Origin: Pseudomonas crudilactis
Lineage (GTDB): Bacteria > Pseudomonadota > Gammaproteobacteria > Pseudomonadales > Pseudomonadaceae
Assembly: GCF_013433315.1 (NCBI RefSeq)
Contig: NZ_WXVV01000031.1
Coordinates: 18,065-82,064, forward strand
Direction: 5' to 3'
DNA: 64,000 nt
The notes beneath the pieces were generated by a model. That model saw only the letters and a list, made by a program, of their open reading frames with translations, was not told where the DNA came from and ran no database searches. The translations under genes were made by a program, and so were the position numbers. Below are positions 35,586 to 45,470 of this stretch, in pieces; position 1 is the stretch's first letter; every line of letters begins with the position of its first letter.

Positions 35586-36508
35586 GCCAGCACTCCTTCG
35601 CCAGCCGGTTCGCCGGGGGTGGTGGCGAGGTCTTTATCCAGCTCGAAACGATGCAGCAGGTCACGGGCGTCGTACGGCGCGCGGACTTTGATGTCGTTGT
35701 CGAAATAGCAGAACACTTCGCGGGATTTGCGTGCGCGTGGCTTCAAGCGTGGTGCGATCAGGTGCGCGTCTTTTGGTTGCTCGCCGTGGTGCCAGGCGTC
35801 GATGCGTTCGGCCCAGCGCTTGAGGGCTGGCGCGGTGTAATCGCTGGCGTAGAGCTCTTCGGCGCCGTGCAGGCGCAAGTAGACAAAGTCGCTGGTGAGG
35901 TCTTCGCGGTACGGCCATTTATTGGCGGTGTCGGCGATCACCAGTGCGGTGTTGTAGCGCTTCAATAGGCGCACAAAATCGGGATCAAGGAAGCTGTCGT
36001 TGCGGATTTCCACAGCGTGGCGCAGCGGTTTTTTACGCCAGGCTTTCAGGCTCGCGTGACCGTGCAGATGAGCGTCGTGTTGCCGGGCGAGGGTGGCGGC
36101 GGCTTCGGTATCGTGGGGCAGTAGCGCGAGGAAATGTTCAAAACGCTCAGGCTCGAATTTGAAGTTCGGCGGAAATTGCCAAAGGATCGGCCCGAGCTTT
36201 TCCTTGAGTTCCAGCACCCCGGAGGCGAAGAAATTGGCCAGAGGCTTTTCGATCTCGCGCAAACGGCGGGTGTGGGTGATGAAGCGCGGCGCCTTGACGC
36301 TGAAGACGAAGTCGTCGGGGGTTTCGGCGTACCACTGCGCGTAGCGTTCGGGCCGTTGCAGGGCGTAGAACGATCCATTGATTTCGATGCTGTTGACCGC
36401 CCGCGAAGCGAACTGCAATTCGCGTTTCTGCGCCAGTCCCTTGGGGTAGAAGTCCCCGCGCCACGGTGCGTAGCGCCAGCCGGAAATACCGATGTGAATC
36501 GTTGCCAT
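35582..36508 (-). CDS. DUF72 family protein (YecE-like)
   Basis: The 308-residue product matches DUF72: the start IHIGISGWRYAPWRGDFYP, the SIEINGSFYALQRPERYAQW segment and FVYLRLHG are typical of this TIM-barrel family of unknown function. GGGAGGG precedes the ATG. It leads the minus-strand operon with the EEP protein and ClsB. Confidence 0.88.
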   Translation of the reverse strand: MATIHIGISGWRYAPWRGDFYPKGLAQKRELQFASRAVNSIEINGSFYALQRPERYAQWYAETPDDFVFSVKAPRFITHTRRLREIEKPLANFFASGVLELKEKLGPILWQFPPNFKFEPERFEHFLALLPHDTEAAATLARQHDAHLHGHASLKAWRKKPLRHAVEIRNDSFLDPDFVRLLKRYNTALVIADTANKWPYREDLTSDFVYLRLHGAEELYASDYTAPALKRWAERIDAWHHGEQPKDAHLIAPRLKPRARKSREVFCYFDNDIKVRAPYDARDLLHRFELDKDLATTPGEPAGEGVLA

Positions 36509-36853
36509 GCTGCCCTCCCGTTGAAAGCCCTCGTGTTGCCGCTGTCTTCTGATGACTGCGGGCGGTTCGGGAAAGTTTCGACGGTATTACGGACGGTCAC
36601 GTCGAAAGCGAAGATCAAAAGCGCTCCCCCTCACCCCAACCCTCTCCCCCAAGGGGGCGAGGGGGAAGGGAGCAGATCTTCGTGGTTTTGAAGGCTTGAG
36701 TTCGACTGCAGACTTTCAGGTCGATGTATCAATACCAGTCAACTCGGTCAGTCCCCTCTCCCCCTGGGAGAGGGCTAGGGTGAGGGTGCTCTTGAACTTG
36801 CCGCACAAATTTCGATCAGTTCCTTACAGGTTCAGCCACGGGAGATCGGAGTT
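36509..36853. other. Intergenic region between divergent DUF72 and mscS-like genes
   Basis: This 345-base stretch holds no plausible gene. Its centre is occupied by a repeat element with CCCTCACCCCAACCCTCTCCC-type ends. The remainder should carry the promoters of the two divergent genes, but no convincing -35/-10 pair was picked out. Confidence 0.8.
36625..36788. repeat. Intergenic repeat with CCCTCTCCC ends, copy A
   Basis: Ends 36628-36648 and 36766-36786 are inverted repeats matching at about 19 of 21 positions. Each end also folds locally. The core of about 90 bases recurs in opposite orientation near 45.5 kb. The structure resembles a REPIN or MITE; no transposase is present. Confidence 0.8.
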
Positions 36854-38947
36854 TTGGTCAAGTTCAGGATCGCCATTGCGCTGGGAGCATTGCTGTTTCT
36901 CGGTGCCAGTGAAATCGACGCCGCCGCGCTACCGGGCCTCCCGGCCGCTACCGAAGAGGCGGCCAAACCTGAACCGATTGTGCAGGGCGGGCTGCTTGGT
37001 GCGATCAGTTCGAGCATCGACGACGTCCAGGACAAGCTCGATCTCAACGAACACCTGGTCGACGCCTGGCGCCTGCGCGCCGATCGCGCCGCCGATGAAG
37101 TCGACAAACTGGTCAATCAACCGTCGAATCGCTCGGGCTGGAGCGTCGCAGGCGATTTCCTCACGCTGTCGGGCGTCTGGCTTGGCAGTTTCGCGTTGTT
37201 GACCGTGCTCGGCAGTTTGATGGCCAAGCGTCTGCGCGAGGGCCGCTGGTTGCGCACCCGCCAGCGCAGTCAGGACCTGATTGGTTACTTGCTGCCGTAT
37301 ACCGTGCCGGCGCTGATCTGCCTGCCGCTGACGCTGTACGTCAGCCATTTTCTGCAAGCCTCGGCGGGCCGCGCACTGGCGCTGTGCTTGGCCTACGCCA
37401 CCAGCAGCGGCATTTTTTCCACCTCGATGTTGTTGTGCGTGGTGGTGATGTTCAACGTCGGCCATAAGCGTCCGGCGGCGCGGATCATTCGTGATTACTG
37501 CCCGCGGCCGCTGTTCCTGATCGGCTTCCTCGCGGCTCTCAGTGATGCGCTGACCAGCCCGCAGATCGCCCGCCAACTGGGCGGTAACATCACCAGCAGT
37601 GTTGCGGTATTTACGGGCCTGATTGCTTCGGTGATTTTCGGCTTGTTAGTGATCCGATTGCGTCGCCCGGTGGCGCACCTGATCCGCAATCGTTCGCTGA
37701 GCCAGCGCTTGAAACAACCCTCGTTGCAGGAGTCACTGCGGATTTTTTCCGGACTGTGGTATTGGCCGATCGTGCTGATGGTGCTGGTCTCGGCGGTCAA
37801 TCTGATCGGCATCGGCGAGGACAATCAGAAAGCCCTGCGCTGTGCACTGTTCACCACGGTTTTGTTAATCGGCACGGTGTTCCTCAGCACGATTCTGCAG
37901 CACCTGTTCAAGTCGCGAAAAGCCGAAGCAATCCAGCGCAGCAGTGCTTACAAAGAGCGTTTTCTCAGTCTGCTTCACGCGTTGCTGCGGATCGTCATCG
38001 CCATTGCCTTCATCGATATCCTCGGGCGGATCTGGGGCGTATCGCTGCTCGATTTTGCCCAGAGCAGCACGGTCGGACGAGCAATCAGCAACGCGCTGAG
38101 CAGCATTGGCCTGATCTTCCTGGTCACGTGGCTGCTGTGGGTGGTGCTCGACACGGCGATTCAGGAGGCACTGAAACCACCGCTCAGCAAACGCGCGGCA
38201 CGCCAGCCGAGCACGCGGGTGAAAACCATCCTGCCGCTGCTGCGCAACGCGATCAAAATCATCCTGGTGGTGATCTGCGCGATCACCACCATGGCCAATC
38301 TTGGGATCAACGTTGCGCCGCTGCTGGCCGGTGCCGGGGTGGTCGGGCTGGCCATCGGTTTCGGTTCGCAGCAATTGGTGCAGGACGTGATCACCGGGCT
38401 GTTCATCATCATCGAAGACACGCTGTCGATTGGTGATTGGGTGGTGCTTGATTCCGGGCATGCCGGCACGGTTGAAGGGCTGACCATTCGCACCCTGCGT
38501 CTGCGTGACGGCAAAGGATTTGTGTACTCGGTGCCGTTTGGTCAGATCAAAGCAGTGACCAACCAATCGCGGCAGTTTGCCTTTGCGTTTTTCTCGGTGC
38601 AGTTCACCTACGATACGGACGTGGATAGAGCCATCGAGCTGATTCGCGAGACCGGCGATTCGATCCGCGAAGACCCATTCCTCAAGTACAACCTGCAGGG
38701 GCCGCTGGATGTGTTTGGCGTGGACAAGATGGATTTGAACGGCGTGGTGCTGACGGCGCAGTTCAGGACGGTGTCGGGTGGGCAGTATGCGGTGAGTCGG
38801 GCGTTCAACCAGCGTTTGAAGAAGCTTGTGGATAACAGTCCGGTGGTGCATTTCGCGCAGACTTATCCACAGCAGGTTTTGTTGCCGAAGCGGCAGCAGG
38901 AGGGTGAGGTAATGGCGAGCGAGGTGCCGCAGGAATCGCGGACCTAG
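36854..38947 (+). CDS. Large MscS-family mechanosensitive channel
   Basis: The 697-residue product has a signal-like N-terminus (cleavage near SEIDAAALPG), a periplasmic helical region, about ten hydrophobic segments and the MscS pore segment GAGVVGLAIGFGSQQLVQDV around residue 490. The cytosolic beta domain follows (GDWVVLDSGHAGTVEGLTIR). Its size and layout are like E. coli YbiO. It opens on hypo-osmotic shock. The start appears to be TTG with GGAG sites upstream; a different start nearby cannot be excluded. Confidence 0.87.
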   Translation: MVKFRIAIALGALLFLGASEIDAAALPGLPAATEEAAKPEPIVQGGLLGAISSSIDDVQDKLDLNEHLVDAWRLRADRAADEVDKLVNQPSNRSGWSVAGDFLTLSGVWLGSFALLTVLGSLMAKRLREGRWLRTRQRSQDLIGYLLPYTVPALICLPLTLYVSHFLQASAGRALALCLAYATSSGIFSTSMLLCVVVMFNVGHKRPAARIIRDYCPRPLFLIGFLAALSDALTSPQIARQLGGNITSSVAVFTGLIASVIFGLLVIRLRRPVAHLIRNRSLSQRLKQPSLQESLRIFSGLWYWPIVLMVLVSAVNLIGIGEDNQKALRCALFTTVLLIGTVFLSTILQHLFKSRKAEAIQRSSAYKERFLSLLHALLRIVIAIAFIDILGRIWGVSLLDFAQSSTVGRAISNALSSIGLIFLVTWLLWVVLDTAIQEALKPPLSKRAARQPSTRVKTILPLLRNAIKIILVVICAITTMANLGINVAPLLAGAGVVGLAIGFGSQQLVQDVITGLFIIIEDTLSIGDWVVLDSGHAGTVEGLTIRTLRLRDGKGFVYSVPFGQIKAVTNQSRQFAFAFFSVQFTYDTDVDRAIELIRETGDSIREDPFLKYNLQGPLDVFGVDKMDLNGVVLTAQFRTVSGGQYAVSRAFNQRLKKLVDNSPVVHFAQTYPQQVLLPKRQQEGEVMASEVPQESRT

Positions 38948-38973
38948 AGCAAGTTATGGGGTGGGACTGCGGA

Positions 38974-39050
38974 CCCTTTCGCGAGCAGGCTCGCTCCCAC
39001 AGGGGGAACGCGATCAAACTGTGGGAGCGAGCCTGCTCGCGAAGGCGTCA
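38974..39050. repeat. REP pair, TTCGCGAGC..GTGGGAG topology
   Basis: CTTTCGCGAGCAGGCTCGCT and AGCGAGCCTGCTCGCGAAGG are inverted around a spacer of about 25 bases. It lies between the convergent MscS-like gene and lhr. Confidence 0.9.
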
Positions 39051-39062
39051 ATTCAGCTCACA

Positions 39063-42000
39063 TCAATGCCGGATCAGCTTGCTGCGCACCTGCTCCATGT
39101 CGATCTGATCCAGCTCCAGCCAGAACTGCTGCTTGCCGGCAATCTCCGCCGCCGCCGGCAACCCATCGCGATACACCAGCCGATTACTCACCAGCGCCGG
39201 CACTTTCACCCCCGGCAATAACGTCCCGGCCAGATTCAGCGGATCAACCCCACACACCGCCACCAGACTGGCGTCATGCGGCCGCCGACGTACTTCGCGC
39301 AACAACGGAATCGCCTCAGGCAAGGCAAACTGTTCCCCCGCCAAACCACTGACAAACCGCCCGCCACGAATCTCGCCCCGCGCTTCCAGCCGATGAAACG
39401 TGCGCAGCAGTTCGCGCCAGCTCGGCAACCAATCGGCCTCACGTTCGAGCAGGCGCCAGAACACTACGCCGTAACGCCGCAACAAGGTCATCGCGACGTG
39501 CTCCAGCGTCTCGCTGTTATCCACAGCTGCTCCGCGCCGCAGCAATGCCCAACGCCCGGCATCGTCCATTCCTCCCACAAACGCCCCGCGCCCACGACGA
39601 CTGCTGCGCTGCTGGCGCTTGCTCGCCGGGGTGATCAACGCGCGCAGGCCGGCGAAGCTGTCGGCGTTCACCAGCCCGGCGCCGACCAGTTCCTGCAAGG
39701 CGATTTCCAGTTCCGTGCGTAGCAGGTGCGCTTCATGAGTCAGCTCATCGAAAAACAGCGCGCCGTGCTGAGTCAGCGCTTCAAAAACCTTTTGGGTTTT
39801 CGGTGACAGCTCGCTCACAGGCGTCTGTTCAGCCAACGCACTCCATAAACCAACCTGGCTGCGCGGCAGCAACACGATCGGCGTGCTTCGCAACGCCGTG
39901 CCGCTGACTTTCTGCCGGGCACTGAGGCGCGTCCACACCAGTTTGCCGTTGCGGCACAGGTCATCCAGCCAGCTCGGTGAATAGTCCTTGAGACGGGCCG
40001 GGAGAAGGTCGCTGTCCCACGCCGAAGCCGCCGCCGCGTAACCTTCGAACTGGCCGACAATTGCCGGTAAAACGGCGCTGCCCTGACCACGAGTCGAGGG
40101 CGACAGATGCTGCCAGTCGAACAGAAAGCGCATGAAATCCTGCAGCGCCACCGGTTCGATTTCCCGGCGCAGGCGCTTGACCGTGTAGCGATGAATACGC
40201 GCGAGCAGGTGCCGTTCGCACCATTCTTCTACCACCAATCCCGGCGTGAATTGGCCGCGTAACACATAGCCTTCGCGTTCCAGTTGCGCGAGGGGTTGAT
40301 GGACTTGAGCGGTCGGCAGCGCGAGCGGTTCGGCAATCGCGGATAACGGCAGCGGTCCGAAGGCACCGAGGCGTGCGCGGATCACTTCGATCAGCGCTTC
40401 ATCGAACGTCCAGGCTTCATCGAATCCCGGCAACGCCTCCAGTTCGGCTTGCAATTTGGCCTGTGGATAAAGCGCTTGCAGGCAGGTCAGGCGTTCGCGG
40501 GCCAGCCATAGCCAATGCTCGGGATCGATTTGCAAACGGCAGGCGCGACCACAGCTTGCCAGATTTTCCAGCCACGCACGCCAGCCTTCGTTCGCTTGCA
40601 CTTCCTCATCGCTGATGCATGCAAGGCTCATCAGCGCTTCATGCATTTCATCCACAGCGTTCGGCGTCGGCCACGCTTCTTCGCGCACGGCGGTAATCGC
40701 GTCCGCGTCCAGTGCACCAAGGTCATCGGTCGATTGCGGATCGCTCCAGCGCCGGTTGATCACCGCTTGGGTGCGACGCTCTTCCAGCGGTGCATCGTCG
40801 AGAAAGGTGTACGGCCGCGCACTGAGAATTTCTGCCGCGAGCGGCGAGGGTGCCGGCAGGTCGCGGCTGATCAAACGCACCTCGCCACGCTCCATGCGCC
40901 GCAGCAGATTGAGCCAGCCTTCGCTGTCCATCGCCTCGTGGAGGCAATCGTCGAGGGTCTGCTCAATCAGCGGATGCTCGGGAATCTCGCGTTCGCCGGC
41001 GAGGTTTTCCAGGCAAGCAATCTGATCGGGAAATACGCTGGCAATCAGGTCTTCGCTTTTCATCCGCTGCAATTGCGGCGCGACTTTGCGCCCGCCGGTA
41101 AAACGCGGCAGCGCCAACGCCACCCCGGCATTCCAGCGCCAGCGCACGCCGAACAGCGGCGCATCGAGTACCGCTTGAATGAGGATGTGCTCGGCGCTGT
41201 TGCTGTGCAGGTAACGCCAGATGTCATCCAGTTCAAAGCTGTGGCTGGTGGACAGCGACAGCACGATCGCGTCTTCACTGGCAGCAGCCTGCAATTCGAA
41301 ATTGAAGGTGCGACAGAAACGCTTGCGCAGGGCCAGGCCCCAGGCGCGGTTGATGCGGCTGCCGAACGGCGAGTGAATGATCAGTTGGGTGCCACCGGAT
41401 TCGTCGAAAAAGCGCTCCATCAGCAGCGTGTCTTGCGAGGGCAGGGCGCCGAGGATCTGCCGGGCGCGGGCGAGGTATTCGACCAGTTGCTCGGCGCTGG
41501 CGCGGTTGAGGCCGAGGGTGTGCGTCAGCCAGTCGAGCGCCGGTTGCAGGTCGCCGGGGCTGGCGCCGAGCAGTTCGTCTAGCTGCGCTTGCAGGCGCGC
41601 CACGGCAGCCGACAATTCATCGCTGCGCCCCGGTGCTTCGCCGAGCCAGAATGGAATGGTCGGCGGCTGGCCATGGGCATCCTCGACCCGCACCTTGCCG
41701 GTTTCCACGCGCAGGATCCGATACGACGTATTGCCGAGCTGGAACACGTCGCCGGCTATGCTTTCCACGGCGAAGTCTTCGTTGACGCTGCCGATGTTCA
41801 GGCCTTGCGGCTCAAGCATCACACTGTAATCGGCGTTGTCGGGGATGGTGCCACCGCTGGTCACGGCAGTCAGTTGCGCGCCACGCCGGCCACGCAAGGT
41901 GCGGCTGACGGCGTCGCGGTGCAGATAAGCGCTGCGGATGCCCTGTCGGCCGTTGTAACCTTCGGCGAGCATGCTCAGCAGGGACTGATAGTGTCTTTCG

Positions 42001-43349
42001 TCGAGATCGCGATACGGCGAGGCTTGGCGGAACATCGCCAACAAGGCGTCCTCCGACCATTCCTGACAGCTGACTTCGGCGATGATCTGTTGCGCCAGCA
42101 CATCCAGCGGAGCGACGGGGATGTGCAGGGTATCGAGTTCGCCACGGCGCACGCAGTCGAGCAGGGCGGCGCATTCGATCAGGTCGTCGCGGGTGGTGGC
42201 GAACAACCGGCCCTTGGGTGTACCGCCAACCTGGTGCCCGGAACGGCCAACCCGTTGCAGAAAACCGGCGATGGAGCGCGGCGAGGCGATCTGGCAGACC
42301 AGATCGACTTCACCGATATCGATGCCCAGTTCCAGCGAGGCAGTGGCGATCAACACCTGCAACTCGCCGCGTTTGAGGCGTTGTTCGGCGTCGAGGCGAA
42401 ATTCCTTGGCCAGGCTGCCATGGTGCGCTGCCACCGTGTGCTTGCCGAGGCGTTCGCTGAGGTGCCGGCTGAGGCGTTCGGCCAAGCGTCGCGTGTTGAC
42501 GAAAATCAGCGTGGTGCGGTGCTCGCGGGCCAGTTCCGCGAGGCGGTCGTAGACCAGCTCCCAGACATCGTTGGCCATGACTGCCGACAACGGCACGGGC
42601 GGCACCTCGATGCCAAGATCCCTTGGCCGGGCGTGGCCGATATCGATGATTTCGCAGGGGCGCTCATGGCCGACCAGAAATTGCGCGACAGCTTCGACCG
42701 GTTTCTGCGTGGCGGACAGGCCGATGCGGGTCAGCGGTTCGGCGCACAACGCTTGCAGGCGCTCAAGGCTCAGGGCCAAGTGGCTGCCGCGCTTGCCGGC
42801 GGCCATTGCGTGGATTTCATCGATGATCACCGTGCGCGTGGTGCCGAGCATTTTGCGCCCCGACGCCGAGCCGAGCAGAACGTAAAGCGATTCCGGTGTG
42901 GTCACCAGAATGTGCGGTGCCGATTTGCGCAAGGCCGCGCGTTCTTTCTGCGGCGTGTCACCGGTGCGCACGGCGGTGGTGATTTGCAGCTCAGGCAGGC
43001 TCATCTGCCGCAGTTGCTCGGTAATTCCGGCCAATGGGTTCTGCAGATTGATGCGGATGTCGTTGGACAGCGCTTTCAGCGGCGAAACGTAGACCACCAG
43101 GGTTTCGTCGGGCAGACCGTCAGGGTTTTCCAGGCCACGGTGGACGAGGTCGTCGAGCACGGCGAGAAACGCGGTAAGGGTTTTGCCGGAGCCGGTAGGC
43201 GCGGCGATCAGTGTCGATCGACGCTGGCGGATCAACGGCCATGCGCGGGCCTGGGCGGCGGTGACCGTCGGGAAAGTCTTGCTGAACCAGGCGCTGACGG
43301 CGGGGTGAAAGCCTGCCAGGGCCGCGTCCGTGGGGATGGGCAGATTCAT
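39063..43349 (-). CDS. lhr: Lhr, large ATP-dependent helicase
   Basis: The 1428-residue product is a full-length bacterial Lhr, a superfamily 2 3'-5' helicase linked to DNA and RNA repair. Motifs in order are Walker A AAPTGSGKTLTAF (near residue 50), VYVSPLKALSNDI, Walker B VIIDEIHAM, GLSATQKP, and the helicase C-domain LQRVGRSGHQVGG. After residue 450 come the winged-helix and Lhr-specific C-terminal domains. It has no close operon partner: REP pairs lie on both sides. Confidence 0.94.
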   Translation of the reverse strand: MNLPIPTDAALAGFHPAVSAWFSKTFPTVTAAQARAWPLIRQRRSTLIAAPTGSGKTLTAFLAVLDDLVHRGLENPDGLPDETLVVYVSPLKALSNDIRINLQNPLAGITEQLRQMSLPELQITTAVRTGDTPQKERAALRKSAPHILVTTPESLYVLLGSASGRKMLGTTRTVIIDEIHAMAAGKRGSHLALSLERLQALCAEPLTRIGLSATQKPVEAVAQFLVGHERPCEIIDIGHARPRDLGIEVPPVPLSAVMANDVWELVYDRLAELAREHRTTLIFVNTRRLAERLSRHLSERLGKHTVAAHHGSLAKEFRLDAEQRLKRGELQVLIATASLELGIDIGEVDLVCQIASPRSIAGFLQRVGRSGHQVGGTPKGRLFATTRDDLIECAALLDCVRRGELDTLHIPVAPLDVLAQQIIAEVSCQEWSEDALLAMFRQASPYRDLDERHYQSLLSMLAEGYNGRQGIRSAYLHRDAVSRTLRGRRGAQLTAVTSGGTIPDNADYSVMLEPQGLNIGSVNEDFAVESIAGDVFQLGNTSYRILRVETGKVRVEDAHGQPPTIPFWLGEAPGRSDELSAAVARLQAQLDELLGASPGDLQPALDWLTHTLGLNRASAEQLVEYLARARQILGALPSQDTLLMERFFDESGGTQLIIHSPFGSRINRAWGLALRKRFCRTFNFELQAAASEDAIVLSLSTSHSFELDDIWRYLHSNSAEHILIQAVLDAPLFGVRWRWNAGVALALPRFTGGRKVAPQLQRMKSEDLIASVFPDQIACLENLAGEREIPEHPLIEQTLDDCLHEAMDSEGWLNLLRRMERGEVRLISRDLPAPSPLAAEILSARPYTFLDDAPLEERRTQAVINRRWSDPQSTDDLGALDADAITAVREEAWPTPNAVDEMHEALMSLACISDEEVQANEGWRAWLENLASCGRACRLQIDPEHWLWLARERLTCLQALYPQAKLQAELEALPGFDEAWTFDEALIEVIRARLGAFGPLPLSAIAEPLALPTAQVHQPLAQLEREGYVLRGQFTPGLVVEEWCERHLLARIHRYTVKRLRREIEPVALQDFMRFLFDWQHLSPSTRGQGSAVLPAIVGQFEGYAAAASAWDSDLLPARLKDYSPSWLDDLCRNGKLVWTRLSARQKVSGTALRSTPIVLLPRSQVGLWSALAEQTPVSELSPKTQKVFEALTQHGALFFDELTHEAHLLRTELEIALQELVGAGLVNADSFAGLRALITPASKRQQRSSRRGRGAFVGGMDDAGRWALLRRGAAVDNSETLEHVAMTLLRRYGVVFWRLLEREADWLPSWRELLRTFHRLEARGEIRGGRFVSGLAGEQFALPEAIPLLREVRRRPHDASLVAVCGVDPLNLAGTLLPGVKVPALVSNRLVYRDGLPAAAEIAGKQQFWLELDQIDMEQVRSKLIRH

Positions 43350-43657
43350 GGCTTAAGTTATGCGGGCGCAGGGGGGAAGATGCAAGTACCGCTGGGGATC
43401 TGGGTTGTCAGACAGTGCCTCTTCGCGAGCAAGCTCGCTCCCACACTGGGTTTGTGTGCGCCGTAAATCCCTTGTGGGAGCGAGCCTGCTCGCGAAGGGG
43501 CCAGTGGCCACGCCACAAATCCCGGCGATCTACACTTTACGGATGACGGTTGCGCACTAAACCCGCAAAATGCAACGATTCCGGCAATTATCGACGACGG
43601 TTCCACGAGATCCGTCGCTAAAGCCATCGTTCCAATCAGACTGGGCCTGCTGACTCT
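43350..43657. other. Intergenic region between lhr and an SDR gene
   Basis: This 308-base gap separates divergent genes. It contains a REP pair and otherwise nothing I can name. The promoters of lhr and the SDR gene should be here. Confidence 0.75.
43417..43502. repeat. REP pair, TTCGCGAGC..GTGGGAG topology
   Basis: CTTCGCGAGCAAGCTCGCTC and GAGCGAGCCTGCTCGCGAAG with a spacer of about 35 bases. The two halves differ at one position (AAGC against AGGC). Confidence 0.9.
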
Positions 43658-44542
43658 ATGCGAATGCGCCTTATGTTACTGGGCGGCGGAAATGCCCTTG
43701 GGCAGGCGCTGATTCGCCTCGGTGCAGAGGAAGACATCGGTTTCCTCGCCCCCCGCCCGCCCGAAAACGGCTGGGATGCCGCGAGCCTGACCCAATTGCT
43801 CGACGACACCCGTCCCGATGCATTGATCAACCTCGCCTACTATTTCGACTGGTTCCAGGCCGAAACTGTCAGCGAAAGCCGCATGGCCGGGCAGGAACGC
43901 GCCATCGAACGTCTGGCCGAACTGTGCCAGCACCACAATATCGTCCTCGTGCAGCCCTCCAGTTATCGGGTGTTCGATGGTTCGCGTGCCACGGCGTACA
44001 GCGAAAAAGACGAACCCGTACCGCTGGGCTTGCGCGGGCAAGCGTTGTGGCGGATCGAGCAAAGTGTGCGCGCCACATGCCCGCAACACGTTTTGCTACG
44101 ATTTGGCTGGTTGCTCGATGACAGCCCGGATGGCACCCTCGGTCGCTTCCTGGCGCGTGCCGAGCAGCCAGAAGAATTGCTGCTGGCCGATGATCGCCGC
44201 GGTAATCCGACGCCGGTCGATGACGCCGCGCGCGTGATCATTTCGGTACTCAAGCAACTCGATTGTGCCGCGCCGCTGTGGGGCACGTATCACTACGCCG
44301 GCCACGAAGCGACCACGCCGCTGGCGCTGGGTCAGGCGATTCTGACCGAAGCGCGCAGTCTGCATGCTTTGGCGATCGAAGCGCCGACCGCTCAGGCCCA
44401 CGCCGCGCGGCCGGACGCTGCCGAAGAGCCGCAACACGCCGTGCTGGCCTGCAAGAAAATTCTGCACACTTTCGGGATCAAGCCGCGCGCCTGGCGTGCC
44501 GCACTCCCGGGCTTACTGGATAGGTTCTACCGTCATGGCTAA
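43658..44542 (+). CDS. NAD-dependent sugar-nucleotide reductase-like SDR (RmlD type)
   Basis: The 294-residue product is an extended short-chain dehydrogenase like RmlD. It has a glycine-rich NAD-binding start (LMLLGGGNALGQAL), DALINLAYYF in the NAD-pocket region, a Ser-Ser-Tyr region (QPSSYRVFDG) and LRFGWLLDDSPDGTLGRFL. The exact substrate is unknown. It overlaps the next epimerase gene by eight bases (ATGGCTAA). The pair corresponds to the PA4069-PA4068 position of P. aeruginosa as I recall it. Confidence 0.78.
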   Translation: MRMRLMLLGGGNALGQALIRLGAEEDIGFLAPRPPENGWDAASLTQLLDDTRPDALINLAYYFDWFQAETVSESRMAGQERAIERLAELCQHHNIVLVQPSSYRVFDGSRATAYSEKDEPVPLGLRGQALWRIEQSVRATCPQHVLLRFGWLLDDSPDGTLGRFLARAEQPEELLLADDRRGNPTPVDDAARVIISVLKQLDCAAPLWGTYHYAGHEATTPLALGQAILTEARSLHALAIEAPTAQAHAARPDAAEEPQHAVLACKKILHTFGIKPRAWRAALPGLLDRFYRHG

Positions 44543-45467
44543 AGGGACTGTTTTAATCACCGGCGGAGCCGGCTTCATTGGTTCGCACCTGACCGATGCG
44601 TTGCTCGCTGCCGGGCACTCGGTACGCATCCTCGACGACTTGTCGACCGGCAAGCACAGCAATCTGCCACTGGATAATCCGCAGGTTGAGCTGATTGTTG
44701 GCGACGTCGCCGATGCGGCGCTGGTAGCCAAGGCCATGCAAGGCTGCAGCGCGGTCGCGCACCTGGCGGCGGTGGCGTCGGTGCAGGCGTCGGTGGATGA
44801 TCCGGTGAAAACTCACCAGAGCAATTTCATCGGCACGCTGAACGTCTGCGAAGCCATGCGCCTGGCCGGGGTCAAGCGTGTGGTGTATGCCTCCAGTGCG
44901 GCGGTGTACGGCAACAACGGTGAGGGCGAGTCGATTGATGAGGACACGCCGAAAGCGCCGCTGACGCCTTATGCCTCGGACAAACTGGCGGGCGAGCATT
45001 ATTTCGATTTCTATCGCCGCCAGCATGGCCTGGAACCGGTGATTTTCCGCTTCTTCAACATCTTCGGCCCGCGCCAGGATCCGTCCTCGCCGTATTCCGG
45101 GGTGATCAGCATCTTCAGCGAACGCGCGCAGAAAGGTCTGCCAATTACGGTGTTCGGTGATGGTGAGCAGACGCGTGATTTCCTCTACGTCGAAGATCTG
45201 GTCGATCTGCTGGTGCAGGCGATCGAAAAGCCTGAGGTGGACGTCGAAGCGATGAACGTCGGCTGGAATCAGGCGATGAGCCTCAAGCAGATGCTTGAAG
45301 CACTGCAAGCGGTGGTCGGTGAATTGCCGCCGATCAGCTATGGCCCGGCGCGTTCAGGTGATATCCGCCATTCTCGGGCGAACAACGCGCGTCTGCTGGA
45401 ACGCTTCAAGCTGCCGCAGCAGACGCCGATGAGCGTGGGGTTGGCGCGGTTGTTGGGGCGCTCCTGA
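44535..45467 (+). CDS. NAD-dependent epimerase/dehydratase, UDP-glucose 4-epimerase-like
   Basis: The 310-residue product has the Rossmann motif LITGGAGFIGSHL at the N-terminus, the catalytic YASSAAVYG serine segment and the YxxxK pair in TPYASDKLAGEHY. GRQD-like and GEQTRDFLYVEDLV segments are typical of UDP-sugar 4-epimerases. No large sugar-biosynthesis cluster is nearby, so the product sugar cannot be named. The ATG at the overlap with the SDR gene is used instead of an earlier out-of-context one. Confidence 0.88.
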   Translation: MAKGTVLITGGAGFIGSHLTDALLAAGHSVRILDDLSTGKHSNLPLDNPQVELIVGDVADAALVAKAMQGCSAVAHLAAVASVQASVDDPVKTHQSNFIGTLNVCEAMRLAGVKRVVYASSAAVYGNNGEGESIDEDTPKAPLTPYASDKLAGEHYFDFYRRQHGLEPVIFRFFNIFGPRQDPSSPYSGVISIFSERAQKGLPITVFGDGEQTRDFLYVEDLVDLLVQAIEKPEVDVEAMNVGWNQAMSLKQMLEALQAVVGELPPISYGPARSGDIRHSRANNARLLERFKLPQQTPMSVGLARLLGRS

Positions 45468-45470
45468 AAA

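Noticed and set aside
41589..43466. 625-codon plus-strand open frame inside lhr
   Set aside because: Its composition reflects reverse-strand codon bias of the helicase gene. It also runs through the REP pair at 43.4 kb, which is not coding.
43360..43560. Short open frames across the REP pair near lhr (peptides with ASSLLAK-like runs)
   Set aside because: The recurring translated strings (for example VGASLLAK, SRAGSLPQ) arise from the REP sequence itself and appear at many REP sites in the window.
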